A DNA stretch of 36,006 bases from Prevotellaceae bacterium. Its GTDB lineage: Bacteria; Bacteroidota; Bacteroidia; Bacteroidales; Bacteroidaceae. The position numbers and the translations under genes are program-made. Positions 1-8,832 of this stretch are shown here, piece after piece. Under the pieces are notes generated by a model. That model was not told the origin of the DNA. It saw nothing but the letters and a program-made list of their open reading frames with translations, and did no database searches. The stretch is taken from assembly GCA_030531085.1 (NCBI GenBank), contig JAUNOM010000026.1, positions 1 to 36,006 of the forward strand, written 5' to 3'. The number at the start of each line of letters is the position of its first letter. Position 1 is the stretch's first letter.

Positions 1-805
1 GTACTGTAAGATAGCGTGTAAGCCATTTTGCCCAGCTGCTTTCCCATTTAGGCAAAAGAGAGAAAGCCCATTGGATAGGTCCGAATATCGTAAGCATACC
101 AAGGAGTATCTGCTGACAATAGATCGTAGCCCACCAGCCTATACGAAACACGATAAGTGCTATCAGCATCACTATCTTGTCGATGCCCACCACAGCTCCC
201 GCAGTCAGGGATGTGAACCATAGTTTGCTTGCGTCTTTCTCCATGCTGGTCACCTCATCCACTCCAGTCTGTTCCATCGTCGCCTCTATCAGGTTGGGAT
301 CAGATGTACCGCTATGCGCTATGTCTGCCTGGGCTTGGAGGTTTGTGTACATGGTATCCCTGACATAGACAAGCTGCTGCACCTCCTCAAACTTGTCTGC
401 AATCTGTGTGGCCTCCGCCTCGTATAGGTCATGGGTGTAGCTGCCGATACAGTTAGGTATATAGGAAAGAAAGTCCAGCACGCACCAGCTGCTGCCGCTG
501 TTGGTCATGCCTGTGTCAGCAGGAGGATACCACCAGCAGAGAATGATGCTTATCACAAGCGGCTTGAACAGTTTCATCACGTCCAGAGGCTCGTTCTTCA
601 CCATCATCTTATACGCCATGCTTGCAGCCACGACGATGGAGAAGAGTGCCGCCAGTGCCATGCACATCTGCAAGATCCACCAGAACGGTCCCTGTGCCCC
701 GGTGAACGTTGCATCGGTAAGGAACTCGTTGGTCTGAAAAATCACATCATCTATCTCCTCTTCGAGGATGTTGATGCCGAAATCACTTAGAATATTGTCT
801 GCCAT
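1..805 (-). CDS. traJ: Conjugative transfer protein TraJ (3' end cut by window edge)
   Basis: This is the N-terminal 268 residues of an inner-membrane protein of the Bacteroides conjugative-transposon TraJ family, which has VirB6/TrbL-like topology. The ATG at 803-805 gives a product starting MADNILSDFG. It has a hydrophobic segment around residues 38-58, a short second one near residues 75-88, a soluble acidic stretch, then strongly hydrophobic helices after about residue 205. Near the cut end is the motif FGPIQWAFSLLPKWESSW, with a spaced Trp/Pro pattern typical of TraJ. The gene follows the 254-residue gene directly and is the last visible gene of the transfer operon. It is partial only because of the window edge; no frameshift is seen. 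Confidence 0.85.
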   Translation of the reverse strand, partial: MADNILSDFGINILEEEIDDVIFQTNEFLTDATFTGAQGPFWWILQMCMALAALFSIVVAASMAYKMMVKNEPLDVMKLFKPLVISIILCWWYPPADTGMTNSGSSWCVLDFLSYIPNCIGSYTHDLYEAEATQIADKFEEVQQLVYVRDTMYTNLQAQADIAHSGTSDPNLIEATMEQTGVDEVTSMEKDASKLWFTSLTAGAVVGIDKIVMLIALIVFRIGWWATIYCQQILLGMLTIFGPIQWAFSLLPKWESSWAKWLTRYLTV

Positions 806-817
806 ATTTTCTATTTG

Positions 818-1582
818 TTATCTGTTTACGCTTTCTTCCCCATCGCCGCCGTTGGCGTCATCACTCTCAGAACCTGCAATACCTCGAACACCCTTCATGT
901 TCTCCTGCCACCGGCTCTTGGCATCGCTGATGATATTACCTTTATGCACCACGCGGTCATTGGTGGCAGCCAACAGGTTGGCGGTTTGGCTTTTGGTGTT
1001 GAGTTGCACAAGGTATTTGAGAAGTGTCTCGTTCTGCGCCGTCAGATCAGCATAGATACGGAGGTATTCCTTCTTACGCTGTGCATTGGGCATATAGGCA
1101 TCCTTGGTGGCTTTCACGGCACACCGGTACATATTGTACAGCTCCTCCCAGCGACGCTTGTCGTTAACCGTACCGCCTGTGGGGACGATATGGCCGATGC
1201 TTGCCTTCATCTTGTCCAACTGTCCGTTAATTTTTTCGCTCTCGGCAAGCCAGGCGAGGTCTATCTGACGGTCGGCGACATTCAGGGCCTCTATCTCCGC
1301 ACGCTTGGTAAGGGCAGAGTCTATCTTCTCCGCATCGTCCACCTGGTTATACAGATTGATGCCGGCAAGTGTGCGGAATCCCAGCTTGTTCTTTTCCGCC
1401 GCAGACTTCCTATAGCTGTTGTGCAGCATCCAATAATAGAACTCCGGAGTGAGGGAACCAGCGCCGGTCTCCATTACCGTTATCTGGTTCTGCTTCGACG
1501 AGTCGTGGTTGTAGGTCACGCTTTGCGCAAAGGATGTTGCGGTGGCCATTGCCGCCATACTGAGTATCATTATCTTCTTCAT
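818..1582 (-). CDS. Secreted conjugation-operon protein, DUF5045-like
   Basis: The product is a 254-residue predicted periplasmic protein with a signal peptide (MKKIMILSMAAMATATSFA, cleavage before the following Gln). The rest is mostly charged and helical, with an Asp/Gly/Glu-rich C-terminus. I chose the ATG at 1582 because AAGGA lies just upstream and the signal peptide then begins normally. An ATG at 1612 that overlaps the preceding stop as TGATG would add ten residues and is a possible coupled start. The size and position just before TraJ resemble the family I recall as DUF5045 in Bacteroidetes conjugative elements. A structural role in the mating channel is inferred from context only. 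Confidence 0.65.
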   Translation of the reverse strand: MKKIMILSMAAMATATSFAQSVTYNHDSSKQNQITVMETGAGSLTPEFYYWMLHNSYRKSAAEKNKLGFRTLAGINLYNQVDDAEKIDSALTKRAEIEALNVADRQIDLAWLAESEKINGQLDKMKASIGHIVPTGGTVNDKRRWEELYNMYRCAVKATKDAYMPNAQRKKEYLRIYADLTAQNETLLKYLVQLNTKSQTANLLAATNDRVVHKGNIISDAKSRWQENMKGVRGIAGSESDDANGGDGEESVNR

Positions 1583-1611
1583 ATCCTTTCTTCTTTTCAT
1601 TGCGAGTATCA

Positions 1612-2337
1612 TCAGTAATCAAGTTTCCCAGCCACTTTCCATCGGCTGAAGGCATCTTCCAATATCTCTTCCTTGGTCCTTGTACGATAGACTTTCTCTT
1701 TCCAATATCCCATGCGGAGCTGCACATACCTCCATGTCTGGAAATAGGCTTGGTTCAGATGCTTCTCTATCAGATCCAATGAGTTGTTGATATTGTCCAG
1801 TACCATCAGCAGGTCGGAGGTGGAACAGGCTGCCGCGCCTGTGGCATAGAGCACGAGGTCATTCACACTGTGATAGAGCTGCTGTCCCTCGTAGACGATG
1901 TGTTCTATGGCCTTTTTGTTGATTGAGACAAGCATCGTGTCCGCCAGCTCAATGTGTTTCCTTTTGATGACCTTCTCGTTGAAGTCCTCCATCAGGCTCT
2001 TGTAGTCACCGATACGGTCACTCACCGTCTGATATGTGCCTCTCACATTCAGCACGGTACGCAATGACTGGTACATCACGTCGATAACATCAAAGGCACG
2101 GGTGTACTTGTCCAAATCGACGTTAAGCTCCTTATACTTGCCCACCTCCTTGCTGCTGTATTCATGCAAAAGCTGGTTGCTGTACTCCAGCGTGCTGCGT
2201 GCCAGCAACAGGCTGCGCTGTTTCTTGTGGTCGTTGATATAGGCTTCCACAGACACCACGTCGAACCCGAACTGGGCCAGTGCCGATTTTGGACAGAGGT
2301 GTGCCAGCAGTATGGCGATTATTATCGTATGTCTCAT
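1612..2337 (-). CDS. Secreted helical conjugation protein, possibly TrbJ/VirB5-like
   Basis: The protein has 241 residues with a signal peptide (hydrophobic residues 5-20, cleavage likely after ALA near residue 21). The mature part looks mainly alpha-helical, with many heptad-like Leu/Ile positions and no recognised catalytic motif. The start overlaps the upstream stop in an ATGA arrangement, and its stop overlaps a downstream ATG, so translation is probably coupled. A helical exported protein next to TraJ/VirB6 is the expected position of a TraI (DUF4141) or TrbJ/VirB5-type protein, but I cannot confirm the family by eye. It could equally be an unrelated family found only in this element type. 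Confidence 0.6.
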   Translation of the reverse strand: MRHTIIIAILLAHLCPKSALAQFGFDVVSVEAYINDHKKQRSLLLARSTLEYSNQLLHEYSSKEVGKYKELNVDLDKYTRAFDVIDVMYQSLRTVLNVRGTYQTVSDRIGDYKSLMEDFNEKVIKRKHIELADTMLVSINKKAIEHIVYEGQQLYHSVNDLVLYATGAAACSTSDLLMVLDNINNSLDLIEKHLNQAYFQTWRYVQLRMGYWKEKVYRTRTKEEILEDAFSRWKVAGKLDY

Positions 2338-4877
2338 TCTTCTCCCTCCTCTCCGTTGTTGTTATCCTGTTTTTTAGGGTTTGCATTGCTCCTCCATCGC
2401 TCATAGCATCTCTCAATGAGTGTGCGGCGACGACCCTGATTGTCATCCAAGGTGGGCAGGACATCCTTCAGTACGTCAATGATACTGCGCTTGTAGTGCA
2501 TCATCTTCTCCAATGACACAAGGTCTGCATATATCTTTGTGATGCGGCTGTCCACCTCACGGGCTATCTCCAACCGGTCGCTTGACCAGAGCAGATGTAC
2601 CACATCGTCATTGTCGGCGGTCTGTGTCGCCTCGCTCCTGGCATACTCCGTGGTGATGCTGCACGACGGGAACTCCTGCGCTATCTCCGAGATTCGGTTG
2701 TTCACCAGTCTTGTCTTCTCCTCGTCGGAGGCATTCGGGTCGAGGGTCAGCACGTCCACCACCTGCGTGTCTGTGTATTCCGAGGTCAGTTCCCACGATA
2801 TTTGCAATATGGCACGGTGTATCTTGATGCCAAGGAAATACTTGGGCTTTCTCGCAATAGAGAGGGTTGCCTTGAAGGTAATGACACCGTTGATGTTTGG
2901 CATGGTGGCTGTGCGGACATATGTATAGCCGTTCCACGAGCCCGCGCCTTGCCAAGTGAGGTTATAGGCAGACTTCACATCCTGCATGATGGCAGGAATA
3001 CGGTAATAGTCATCAGTGGCAACGGCGTTGTCATTGGCTGCCTCGCTTTTGGCACTCTGTATGTCTGCCAGCTGTTGCTGCCAGTCGGCAAGTTCCTTCT
3101 TCAGGCTGTCTATCCGTGTCTTGTTCGCATTGTACTGCTGTCTCAGAGCCGGGGCATCCTCCACGGAAGCGTTGGCTATCTGGGCCAGCAGGCTTTTGTT
3201 CTCCTTTTCCAACTGGCTTATCTGTGCCTGAAGCGTGGTTATCTTAGAATTAGCCTCATGCTCCTTCTCGTTCAGTTCGGAGAGGTCAAGGTCATTCTCC
3301 GACACGGAGGTTCTCATGGCGCACTCCTTGCTGTGGGCATTGAGCGAGCCGCCGCACTGACGGCATTTGTACTGAGTGCTGCCCTGTCCGAGGGTGACAC
3401 CGTCGGAACAGGTGACGCTGATGGTTACGCTTTCCACACCCTTCAACTTAGCGGCATCGGTGGCCTGATAATATCTACGTGTGTCACTGCCGATATAATA
3501 GACATAGCCCTCCTCATTGTCGTTATACTCGGAGAGGCGTACCTGCAGCTGACGCTTGAAGGTGTTAAGGTCCATGCTGTAGGAATCGAAAACATCCTCA
3601 TAGACCTCCTCCACATTGTTCCAGCTCTTGGTGACATGTATCTCGTAGGCGTATGCCTTCTTGGTCTGCTTGTTCTTCCTGCTGATTATGTAGCTTGACA
3701 TCCAATAGCTGATGCTGTAGGTGAAGCCGTCATTCTGCGCATTGAGCTGCTGTACCCGGCTGCGTGACCATCCGGCATGGTTCTCCGAGTTGACAAGCAC
3801 CTGCTCCCGCTGTGCGCCGTTGGGATAGAAGTTTGCATCGGAAGTGTTGAAGCGTATCCAGTGGTCGCCGTTGATGATGCTGTTGTCGTCCGTCGGAGGA
3901 TAGTAGTCACAGAGACTGACGCTGCCCTGGTCACGCCGGGCGATATACCAGCGTTGGGTGTAGTAGCTGCCCTGCGTCCCGCTCAGATAGTCGGTCATCC
4001 ATGAGGTGATGTTGTAGTTGGAGAGATTGAATAGTCCGGCCACGTTGTCCTTGCCGCCCACTAAAGAAATGAGGGCATTGCCGATTCCGCTTTCCGCCTG
4101 TTCGTAGATGTTGTGGTAGTTGTCGTAGATGTCGATAATCTTACTCACCTTGCCGTTGAACAGTTCGTTGAAGGCACTTTTCTGCAGCAGGGCATCAGAG
4201 GCACTTCCAATACCGGCGGTAGCCAAGGATGCCCCCATGTTGTAAAGGGTGTTGATGTCGGCAGTGAGGTTCTCCACGGTGAAGTTGCCGGGGACGCTGG
4301 CGATGTCATCCAGGAGTTGCTGCCAGTCTACATTGCCAATCTCCGACAACTTGAGGATGGCGGCAATCTCCTGATTGATTTCCAGAAACTGTATGTCGGC
4401 AAAGGTCAGGCTGCTGTTGGTCACCACGCTCTCAAACTGCATGCACAGCGACTTGGTGTCTGCACAGACTTTCATCAGATAACTGCCCCAATAGAGTGCT
4501 GTCTGCGGACTTTTGAGCATCATGCCGGCCACAGTCCATATCTTGGGCATAATCTTGTTCGCCGCCATATTGTGGATGCGGCGGTAATAGTAGTTCTCCG
4601 TACTGCTGCTCCAGATACCGAGGTCTGTGTATGCCTTGCGTTCCAAGAATTTGGCGGCGAAGATGCCTGCGGTCGCCACCTCTGCGGCATTGTAGTGCTT
4701 CAAAACCGCTCCCACCTGCTCGTTATAATAGCTCTCTGCCATGGTTCCCGCACCGAATGCGGCAGCCATGGCGGCAACGGTCCGCTTGTCATAGTTCACG
4801 CTGTAATACTGAGCATGAACCTTTCCCGTGACAAGTGTCAGACACATACATATTATAATAAGGTGTAGCCGTCTCAT
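2334..4877 (-). CDS. Large secreted conjugation-operon protein with coiled coil and Cys cluster
   Basis: The protein has 847 residues and a signal peptide (residues 1-22, ending VHA). Residues about 30-300 are Ala- and Tyr-rich with helical repeats. Around residues 503-521 is a four-cysteine, zinc-ribbon-like cluster: CRQC, then CAM about fifteen residues on. Residues about 530-615 are strongly predicted as a coiled coil (Gln/Glu/Leu heptads). The C-terminal 230 residues are mixed and end in an acidic tail. It sits between the TraG ATPase and the TraJ-proximal genes and overlaps the next gene by four bases. I do not recognise the family. Secretion, size and position suggest a periplasmic or surface component of the mating apparatus. 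A cytoplasmic-type zinc ribbon in an exported protein is odd, so the cysteines may instead form disulfides. Confidence 0.65.
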   Translation of the reverse strand: MRRLHLIIICMCLTLVTGKVHAQYYSVNYDKRTVAAMAAAFGAGTMAESYYNEQVGAVLKHYNAAEVATAGIFAAKFLERKAYTDLGIWSSSTENYYYRRIHNMAANKIMPKIWTVAGMMLKSPQTALYWGSYLMKVCADTKSLCMQFESVVTNSSLTFADIQFLEINQEIAAILKLSEIGNVDWQQLLDDIASVPGNFTVENLTADINTLYNMGASLATAGIGSASDALLQKSAFNELFNGKVSKIIDIYDNYHNIYEQAESGIGNALISLVGGKDNVAGLFNLSNYNITSWMTDYLSGTQGSYYTQRWYIARRDQGSVSLCDYYPPTDDNSIINGDHWIRFNTSDANFYPNGAQREQVLVNSENHAGWSRSRVQQLNAQNDGFTYSISYWMSSYIISRKNKQTKKAYAYEIHVTKSWNNVEEVYEDVFDSYSMDLNTFKRQLQVRLSEYNDNEEGYVYYIGSDTRRYYQATDAAKLKGVESVTISVTCSDGVTLGQGSTQYKCRQCGGSLNAHSKECAMRTSVSENDLDLSELNEKEHEANSKITTLQAQISQLEKENKSLLAQIANASVEDAPALRQQYNANKTRIDSLKKELADWQQQLADIQSAKSEAANDNAVATDDYYRIPAIMQDVKSAYNLTWQGAGSWNGYTYVRTATMPNINGVITFKATLSIARKPKYFLGIKIHRAILQISWELTSEYTDTQVVDVLTLDPNASDEEKTRLVNNRISEIAQEFPSCSITTEYARSEATQTADNDDVVHLLWSSDRLEIAREVDSRITKIYADLVSLEKMMHYKRSIIDVLKDVLPTLDDNQGRRRTLIERCYERWRSNANPKKQDNNNGEEGEE

Positions 4878-4887
4878 TGTTCCACTG

Positions 4888-4933
4888 CTTTATCGTTCTG
4901 CTATTTTGAGTTCTTACTGTCTTGCTACTTTGA
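4888..4933 (-). repeat. Imperfect ~22-bp direct repeat after traG
   Basis: The gap between the traG stop and the next start holds two imperfect copies of one unit, at 4888-4909 and 4913-4933 (plus-strand pattern CTTTATCGTTCTGCTATTTTGA and CTTACTGTCTTGCTACTTTGA). About three quarters of positions agree. This may be a spacer duplication or a translational enhancer; no function is evident. Confidence 0.4.
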
Positions 4934-4940
4934 ATGTTTA

Positions 4941-7646
4941 CTATTTACCGGAGAGATTGAGCACATGCCCCGCCTCATTGACCTTCTGAGCGAAAGGAAG
5001 CGATTTACTGATACCACTGGCATCCCAGTCGCGGCAGTACCGTTCGATAGCCTCCTGATGACTGCACTTCAGCTCACGTTTGTAGAATTTCAGGGCTTCC
5101 TTTTCGGCTCGCTCAGTTGTGTAGGTCATATAGCACTCGTGCGGCTCCTCCACACCATACACTCCGCTCGTTGAGCCTCTGCGGATAAATACCTCACGGA
5201 AGAAGCTGCGCCCCTCCTTGTTCTCCAGTCGGTTGACAGTAAATATCTTCTTGCAGTCCACATCGGTCAGACCCAATATCGCTTTGATCTCATCAAACCG
5301 TTCACGGAACTTGCTCTGGTCGAGAAGCATAACCACGTCGGAATTGTTGATGATGGCCTCCTTGACGATAGGACTGCCGATGATGTCCTGGATCTCCTGT
5401 GTTACAACTCCCACAGATGCCCAGAACTTACGGGCTGTCTTGTAGAGGTACTTGATGTACTCTGCCATCAGTGGCGAGGCGATGGCTTTCCATGCCTCCT
5501 CGATAACTAGGCATTTGCGGTTCTTCTTCAGGCGCATCTTCTGCAGGAACACGTCCATGATGATGAGAGTCACAATGGGGAAAAGTTGCTTGTTCTCCTT
5601 GATGGCATCCACCTCGAACACTATGAAGGTCTCGTCGAACAGGGTGCTGTCGACATTCTCATTGAGAATCTTGTCGTACTTGCCGCCACGATAGAAGTTC
5701 TGGAGCATATAGGCGAAGTTGTCGCAGTCGATGGTGGTTATGTTGTTCTCAATGCAGATCTGGTCAAGACGCTCACAGGCAAACTCATAGAACGAGTCGA
5801 ACGAGAGAGTCTTCACTGCCAATGCCATACGACGTTCCTCCAGTCCTTTGATGAGTTTCTCCACCTTGTCGTGTATCTGTGCCAGCTCCGTGCCGCGACG
5901 TTTCTCCATTGTGGAGAGGTTTTTTCTTAAGGTCTCCTTCTGTGATGACGGGTAAGGCTGCACGCCATTGAAGTAAAAGTCGTAGTACTCTGTCACCAGC
6001 TGCTCCACCACACGGAACTCCAGTTCGGGAATCTGTGCCTCCGAGCCTTTCCATATCAGCAGGATAAGGTTCTTCAGGAAGTCTATCTTCTCAATATTCA
6101 ATTCACGCTTGCTGATGTTGAATGGGTTCATGGTGATGGGCTTGTCCTCCGTATAGGCGATGTACTTGCCGCCTACATACTCACAGAGTCCCTCATAAGA
6201 GTTACCCGTATCCACCATGACAATATCCGTGTTCTGCTCCCACAGCTGGCGCACTACGCTGTTCATGTGGAACGACTTGCCGCTGCCACTTGGTCCCAAA
6301 CAGAAAAAGTTGGAGTTGTCGGTGAGTTTCTCTTTTCCCTCCTTTCCCGTGATGTCAATGGCTACGGGTACTCCCTGACGGTCGGTGTAGTATATCTTCA
6401 GCGGAGTGTCCTCATTATGCACGATGCGCTCCTTATACATCAGACAGGTGGCGGCATCACCGAGGGTGAGGAAACGGTCGTAGTCGGCATTCATGCCGTA
6501 GCAGTTGCCGGGGAAGGAGTTGACAAACAGCTCCAGCTGGTTGTAAGCCCTCTTGCTGATATGGATGCCCATACGGGAAAAGGAGTTTTCCAGATGGTTG
6601 GTACACTTTTGTATGTCTGTATCTCCGCTCACCGCCACCACAAGGTTGTAGTGGGTATATACAAGCTGCTTGCTCTCTCTCGCTATCACCTCCTGCACAC
6701 GCTTGATGTCCTCCACAGCCATCAGGTTGCTGGGGTTGGGCATGGAGGCATGACGGTTCTTTTTCTTGTCGAGCAGTGCAAGCTCACGCTTCTGGTTGGG
6801 TACGAACACCATCTGGTTGAACACTACACAGTCAGCACCTGGAATGCTATCAACGATGCTCACAAGGTCAACGGGCATACTGGTGTTGTTCACCTCTATA
6901 TTGGCGTATGGACGTATCACAGACGGCAGGTTGGCACAATCCACATCCACGAGGCTATAGACCTTGCAGCGGCGGTCGCCCATGCCGATGGTCTCGTCAT
7001 CGACATTGAAGTTGGTCATGGAGACTACCTTGTCACGGAAGTTCATGGAGAAGAAACGGTCAACATACTCGCTGGCTTCCGCCTTGCCGAGAAAGTGTGA
7101 CTTCACTCCGGCATCCCTCAGCTGGTCCTGCACCTTGCGTATCTTCACCAGGAAGTCGCGCCATTTCTTGCTGTCGAAAGACATCAGGCGGCTCTTCTTA
7201 TTCTCCTGCGTGACGGTGAGGTAGCAGACGCTGTCTGTATAGGGCCTGCCGTTGAAATAGCGGAAGTAGCTCTCGCTGAGATATTCATGGTTGCCGCCGG
7301 TCTCTTCCCTGAACGCCTTTCTCACAAAAACGTCCTGCTTGTGCAGGGCATAGCCCTCACCCAAGGTCTGGGCAAGGGCGGTGAAAAGGTGGGTGAACTC
7401 ATAGTAAGCCTCGATGTTGGCGGAGTACTTCTGTACGGGATTCTCCATCTTCAGCACGGCGGAGTATTCGCCGGTCTTGGTATAGAGCACACCGATGCCG
7501 TCCACCTCCTCGACGGAGAAGTAGATGTCCTGGAAGATGCGCTTACGCTTGCCTCCGGTGCCGAATGCCCTGACGCTGATTGCCATGCCCACGCAGATGG
7601 CTGAGAATATGAGTATGATGTATAGGGTCATTGTTCTTTTAATCAT
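4941..7646 (-). CDS. traG: TraG-family conjugation ATPase (VirB4-like)
   Basis: This 901-residue protein is the ATP-hydrolysing motor of the type IV secretion apparatus, acting at the cytoplasmic face of the inner membrane. A hydrophobic helix at residues 6-25 is followed by the N-terminal TraG domain. The Walker A motif is GPSGSGKS at residues 451-458, and the Walker B region CLVIEEAW lies at 712-719 with the catalytic Glu pair. Length and order match the Bacteroides conjugative-transposon TraG family. The ATG at 7646 is preceded by a hairpin and T-run rather than a clear ribosome-binding site; a second ATG at residue 6 (7631) is an alternative. It follows DUF4133, as traG follows traF in CTnDOT-type elements. 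Confidence 0.93.
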   Translation of the reverse strand: MIKRTMTLYIILIFSAICVGMAISVRAFGTGGKRKRIFQDIYFSVEEVDGIGVLYTKTGEYSAVLKMENPVQKYSANIEAYYEFTHLFTALAQTLGEGYALHKQDVFVRKAFREETGGNHEYLSESYFRYFNGRPYTDSVCYLTVTQENKKSRLMSFDSKKWRDFLVKIRKVQDQLRDAGVKSHFLGKAEASEYVDRFFSMNFRDKVVSMTNFNVDDETIGMGDRRCKVYSLVDVDCANLPSVIRPYANIEVNNTSMPVDLVSIVDSIPGADCVVFNQMVFVPNQKRELALLDKKKNRHASMPNPSNLMAVEDIKRVQEVIARESKQLVYTHYNLVVAVSGDTDIQKCTNHLENSFSRMGIHISKRAYNQLELFVNSFPGNCYGMNADYDRFLTLGDAATCLMYKERIVHNEDTPLKIYYTDRQGVPVAIDITGKEGKEKLTDNSNFFCLGPSGSGKSFHMNSVVRQLWEQNTDIVMVDTGNSYEGLCEYVGGKYIAYTEDKPITMNPFNISKRELNIEKIDFLKNLILLIWKGSEAQIPELEFRVVEQLVTEYYDFYFNGVQPYPSSQKETLRKNLSTMEKRRGTELAQIHDKVEKLIKGLEERRMALAVKTLSFDSFYEFACERLDQICIENNITTIDCDNFAYMLQNFYRGGKYDKILNENVDSTLFDETFIVFEVDAIKENKQLFPIVTLIIMDVFLQKMRLKKNRKCLVIEEAWKAIASPLMAEYIKYLYKTARKFWASVGVVTQEIQDIIGSPIVKEAIINNSDVVMLLDQSKFRERFDEIKAILGLTDVDCKKIFTVNRLENKEGRSFFREVFIRRGSTSGVYGVEEPHECYMTYTTERAEKEALKFYKRELKCSHQEAIERYCRDWDASGISKSLPFAQKVNEAGHVLNLSGK

Positions 7647-7685
7647 AAAAAGGCAGGCGCACCCTCATGCGTGATGCACCTGCCT
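7647..7685 (-). terminator. Hairpin plus T-run immediately before traG (terminator or attenuator)
   Basis: Read on the minus strand, AGGCAGGTGCA (7685-7675) pairs with TGCGCCTGCCT (7661-7651) through a 13-base loop, giving an 11-bp stem with one G-U pair. Five T residues follow (7651-7647), and the traG ATG starts at the next base. This has the form of an intrinsic terminator, yet it sits inside the transfer operon. It could lower traG expression relative to the pilin-like genes or act as an attenuator. Confidence 0.65.
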
Positions 7686-7731
7686 CCGGTTCAACATTTA
7701 TACATTACACTTGGACATAATGGATTCTTTG

Positions 7732-8031
7732 TTACATTTTCTTGGAATAGGCATAGATGAATATGCCGTTGTCGCTCTTCTTGCTGTGCAGTCCCTTGCG
7801 TTGCTTCATGACAATGAGAACGCCACCGACAGCCACGGCGAGGACAAGCAGCACGAGTCCTGCCACGAAACCGAGGATGCAGTAACCGAGGATAAAGCCG
7901 GCAACGGCTCCTCCAGCGGTGGCTGCCGCCCAGTAGATGTAGCGTCCCTGCAGTCCGAAGAACTCCAACGGACGCTGGAGTCCCTTGAAAAGGGGATAAT
8001 CAGGGAATCGCTCTTGCTTTGTCTCTGCCAT
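7732..8031 (-). CDS. traF: DUF4133-family conjugation membrane protein (TraF-like)
   Basis: The 99-residue inner-membrane protein starts at the ATG at 8031 (MAETKQERFPDYPLFKGLQ). An in-frame TTG nine bases upstream is a weaker option. After a short cytoplasmic N-terminus containing the PLFKGLQRPLEFFGLQG stretch typical of DUF4133, there are two closely spaced transmembrane helices (about residues 32-75) rich in Gly and Ala, then a basic tail. The VirB3-like layout and its position between the DUF4134 genes and TraG match TraF of CTnDOT-type elements. It probably anchors the ATPase in the secretion channel. Confidence 0.85.
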   Translation of the reverse strand: MAETKQERFPDYPLFKGLQRPLEFFGLQGRYIYWAAATAGGAVAGFILGYCILGFVAGLVLLVLAVAVGGVLIVMKQRKGLHSKKSDNGIFIYAYSKKM

Positions 8032-8076
8032 GGCTGTCAATGTTTTTTCGTCCTACACACAAATCCTACGCTGCGC

Positions 8077-8442
8077 TTAGCCTCCGATGCCGAAGAACAG
8101 TGGCAGAGCCTGGGCTGCTGCGATAAGGAAGATACATGCGCCGACGACCATCATGATCTTCTTCTTCACGTCCTGCTCCTCGTTGTTCATGGCGATGTAA
8201 ACGCTGATCGCACCCACGATTGCTACGACACCTGCAATGGCGTAGCAGAGCTTCACCACGATAGGCACATATTTGGCAATTTCCTCCGTCACCGTGGTCA
8301 GCGCGGTCGTGCCTGCCGAGTAGTCACCGGCTGCGTTCTGTGCCATTGCTGCGGTGGTGCCGACAAGCAGCATCAGGGCGAGCGTCTTCATACGCTGTGA
8401 AGAGAAGAATCCCTTCATTTTCTTGTTAATCCTTTTAAACAT
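8077..8442 (-). CDS. traE: DUF4134-family pilin-like conjugation protein (TraE-like), copy 2
   Basis: The protein has 121 residues with a long, basic signal-type N-terminus ending AMAQ at about residue 35. Two transmembrane helices follow, separated by a short charged loop, around a core LCYAIAGVVAIVGAISVYIAM then KKKIMMVVGACIFLI. This is the DUF4134/TraE pattern, and the topology resembles VirB2 pilins. The next gene upstream in the operon encodes a clear paralogue that shares the same core. The ATG at 8442 is preceded by AAAGG-type purines. The likely role is a pilus or channel subunit in the inner membrane. Confidence 0.88.
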   Translation of the reverse strand: MFKRINKKMKGFFSSQRMKTLALMLLVGTTAAMAQNAAGDYSAGTTALTTVTEEIAKYVPIVVKLCYAIAGVVAIVGAISVYIAMNNEEQDVKKKIMMVVGACIFLIAAAQALPLFFGIGG

Positions 8443-8502
8443 TCTCTTTACCTTTTAATTTGTTAAACTTTGAGTTAATTGTATCTCGTATCACCTGTAT
8501 CT

Positions 8503-8832
8503 CTAAATCCGATAGCCGAAGAATGCCGGGAATGCGATGGTCGCTCCAATGAGGAAAAGGCAGGCTCCCACCAGCATCATGATGTTCTTCTTGATGCCGT
8601 CCTCACCCGTATTCATCTTTATGTATATCTGCAATGCGCTCACAATGACTACTATTCCGGCTATGGCATAGCACAGATAGACCACGTAGAGCATCATTGT
8701 CACGGCATAGTCATGTGCGCTTGCAAGTGCGTCCGCTCCCCAGCTGTAGTCAACATTGCCGCACTTGGCACGGACCAGAGCCGGGGTAAAAGCGGCATAT
8801 ATCATTAAAACTGCACTTCTTGTCTTTGTCAT
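8503..8832 (-). CDS. DUF4134-family pilin-like conjugation protein, copy 1
   Basis: The 109-residue protein is paralogous to the next gene in the operon. Both share LCYAIAG, a YI.MN segment, a KK.IMM.VGAC.FLI block and a final FFG motif. The start is the ATG at 8830-8832, which overlaps the upstream stop as TGATG; a GTG one codon earlier is less likely. It has a signal-like N-terminus, then two helices. A tandem pair of TraE/VirB2-like proteins suggests either a two-component pilus or one structural and one regulatory copy. That division of labour is inference. Confidence 0.85.
   Translation of the reverse strand: MTKTRSAVLMIYAAFTPALVRAKCGNVDYSWGADALASAHDYAVTMMLYVVYLCYAIAGIVVIVSALQIYIKMNTGEDGIKKNIMMLVGACLFLIGATIAFPAFFGYRI

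Noticed and set aside
815-1618. Long plus-strand open frame of 267 codons
   Set aside because: It is antisense to a gene with signal peptide, ribosome-binding site and operon context. Its translation has no recognisable motif, as expected for a shadow frame.
2595-3698. Plus-strand open frame of 367 codons opposite the 847-residue gene
   Set aside because: The minus-strand gene has a signal peptide and fits the operon by a four-base overlap. The antisense frame is Val/Leu/His-rich without domains.
4113-7100. Several plus-strand frames (4113-4868, 6267-7100) inside the transfer operon
   Set aside because: They are complements of the TraG gene and the large conjugation gene. TraG motifs prove the minus strand is coding.
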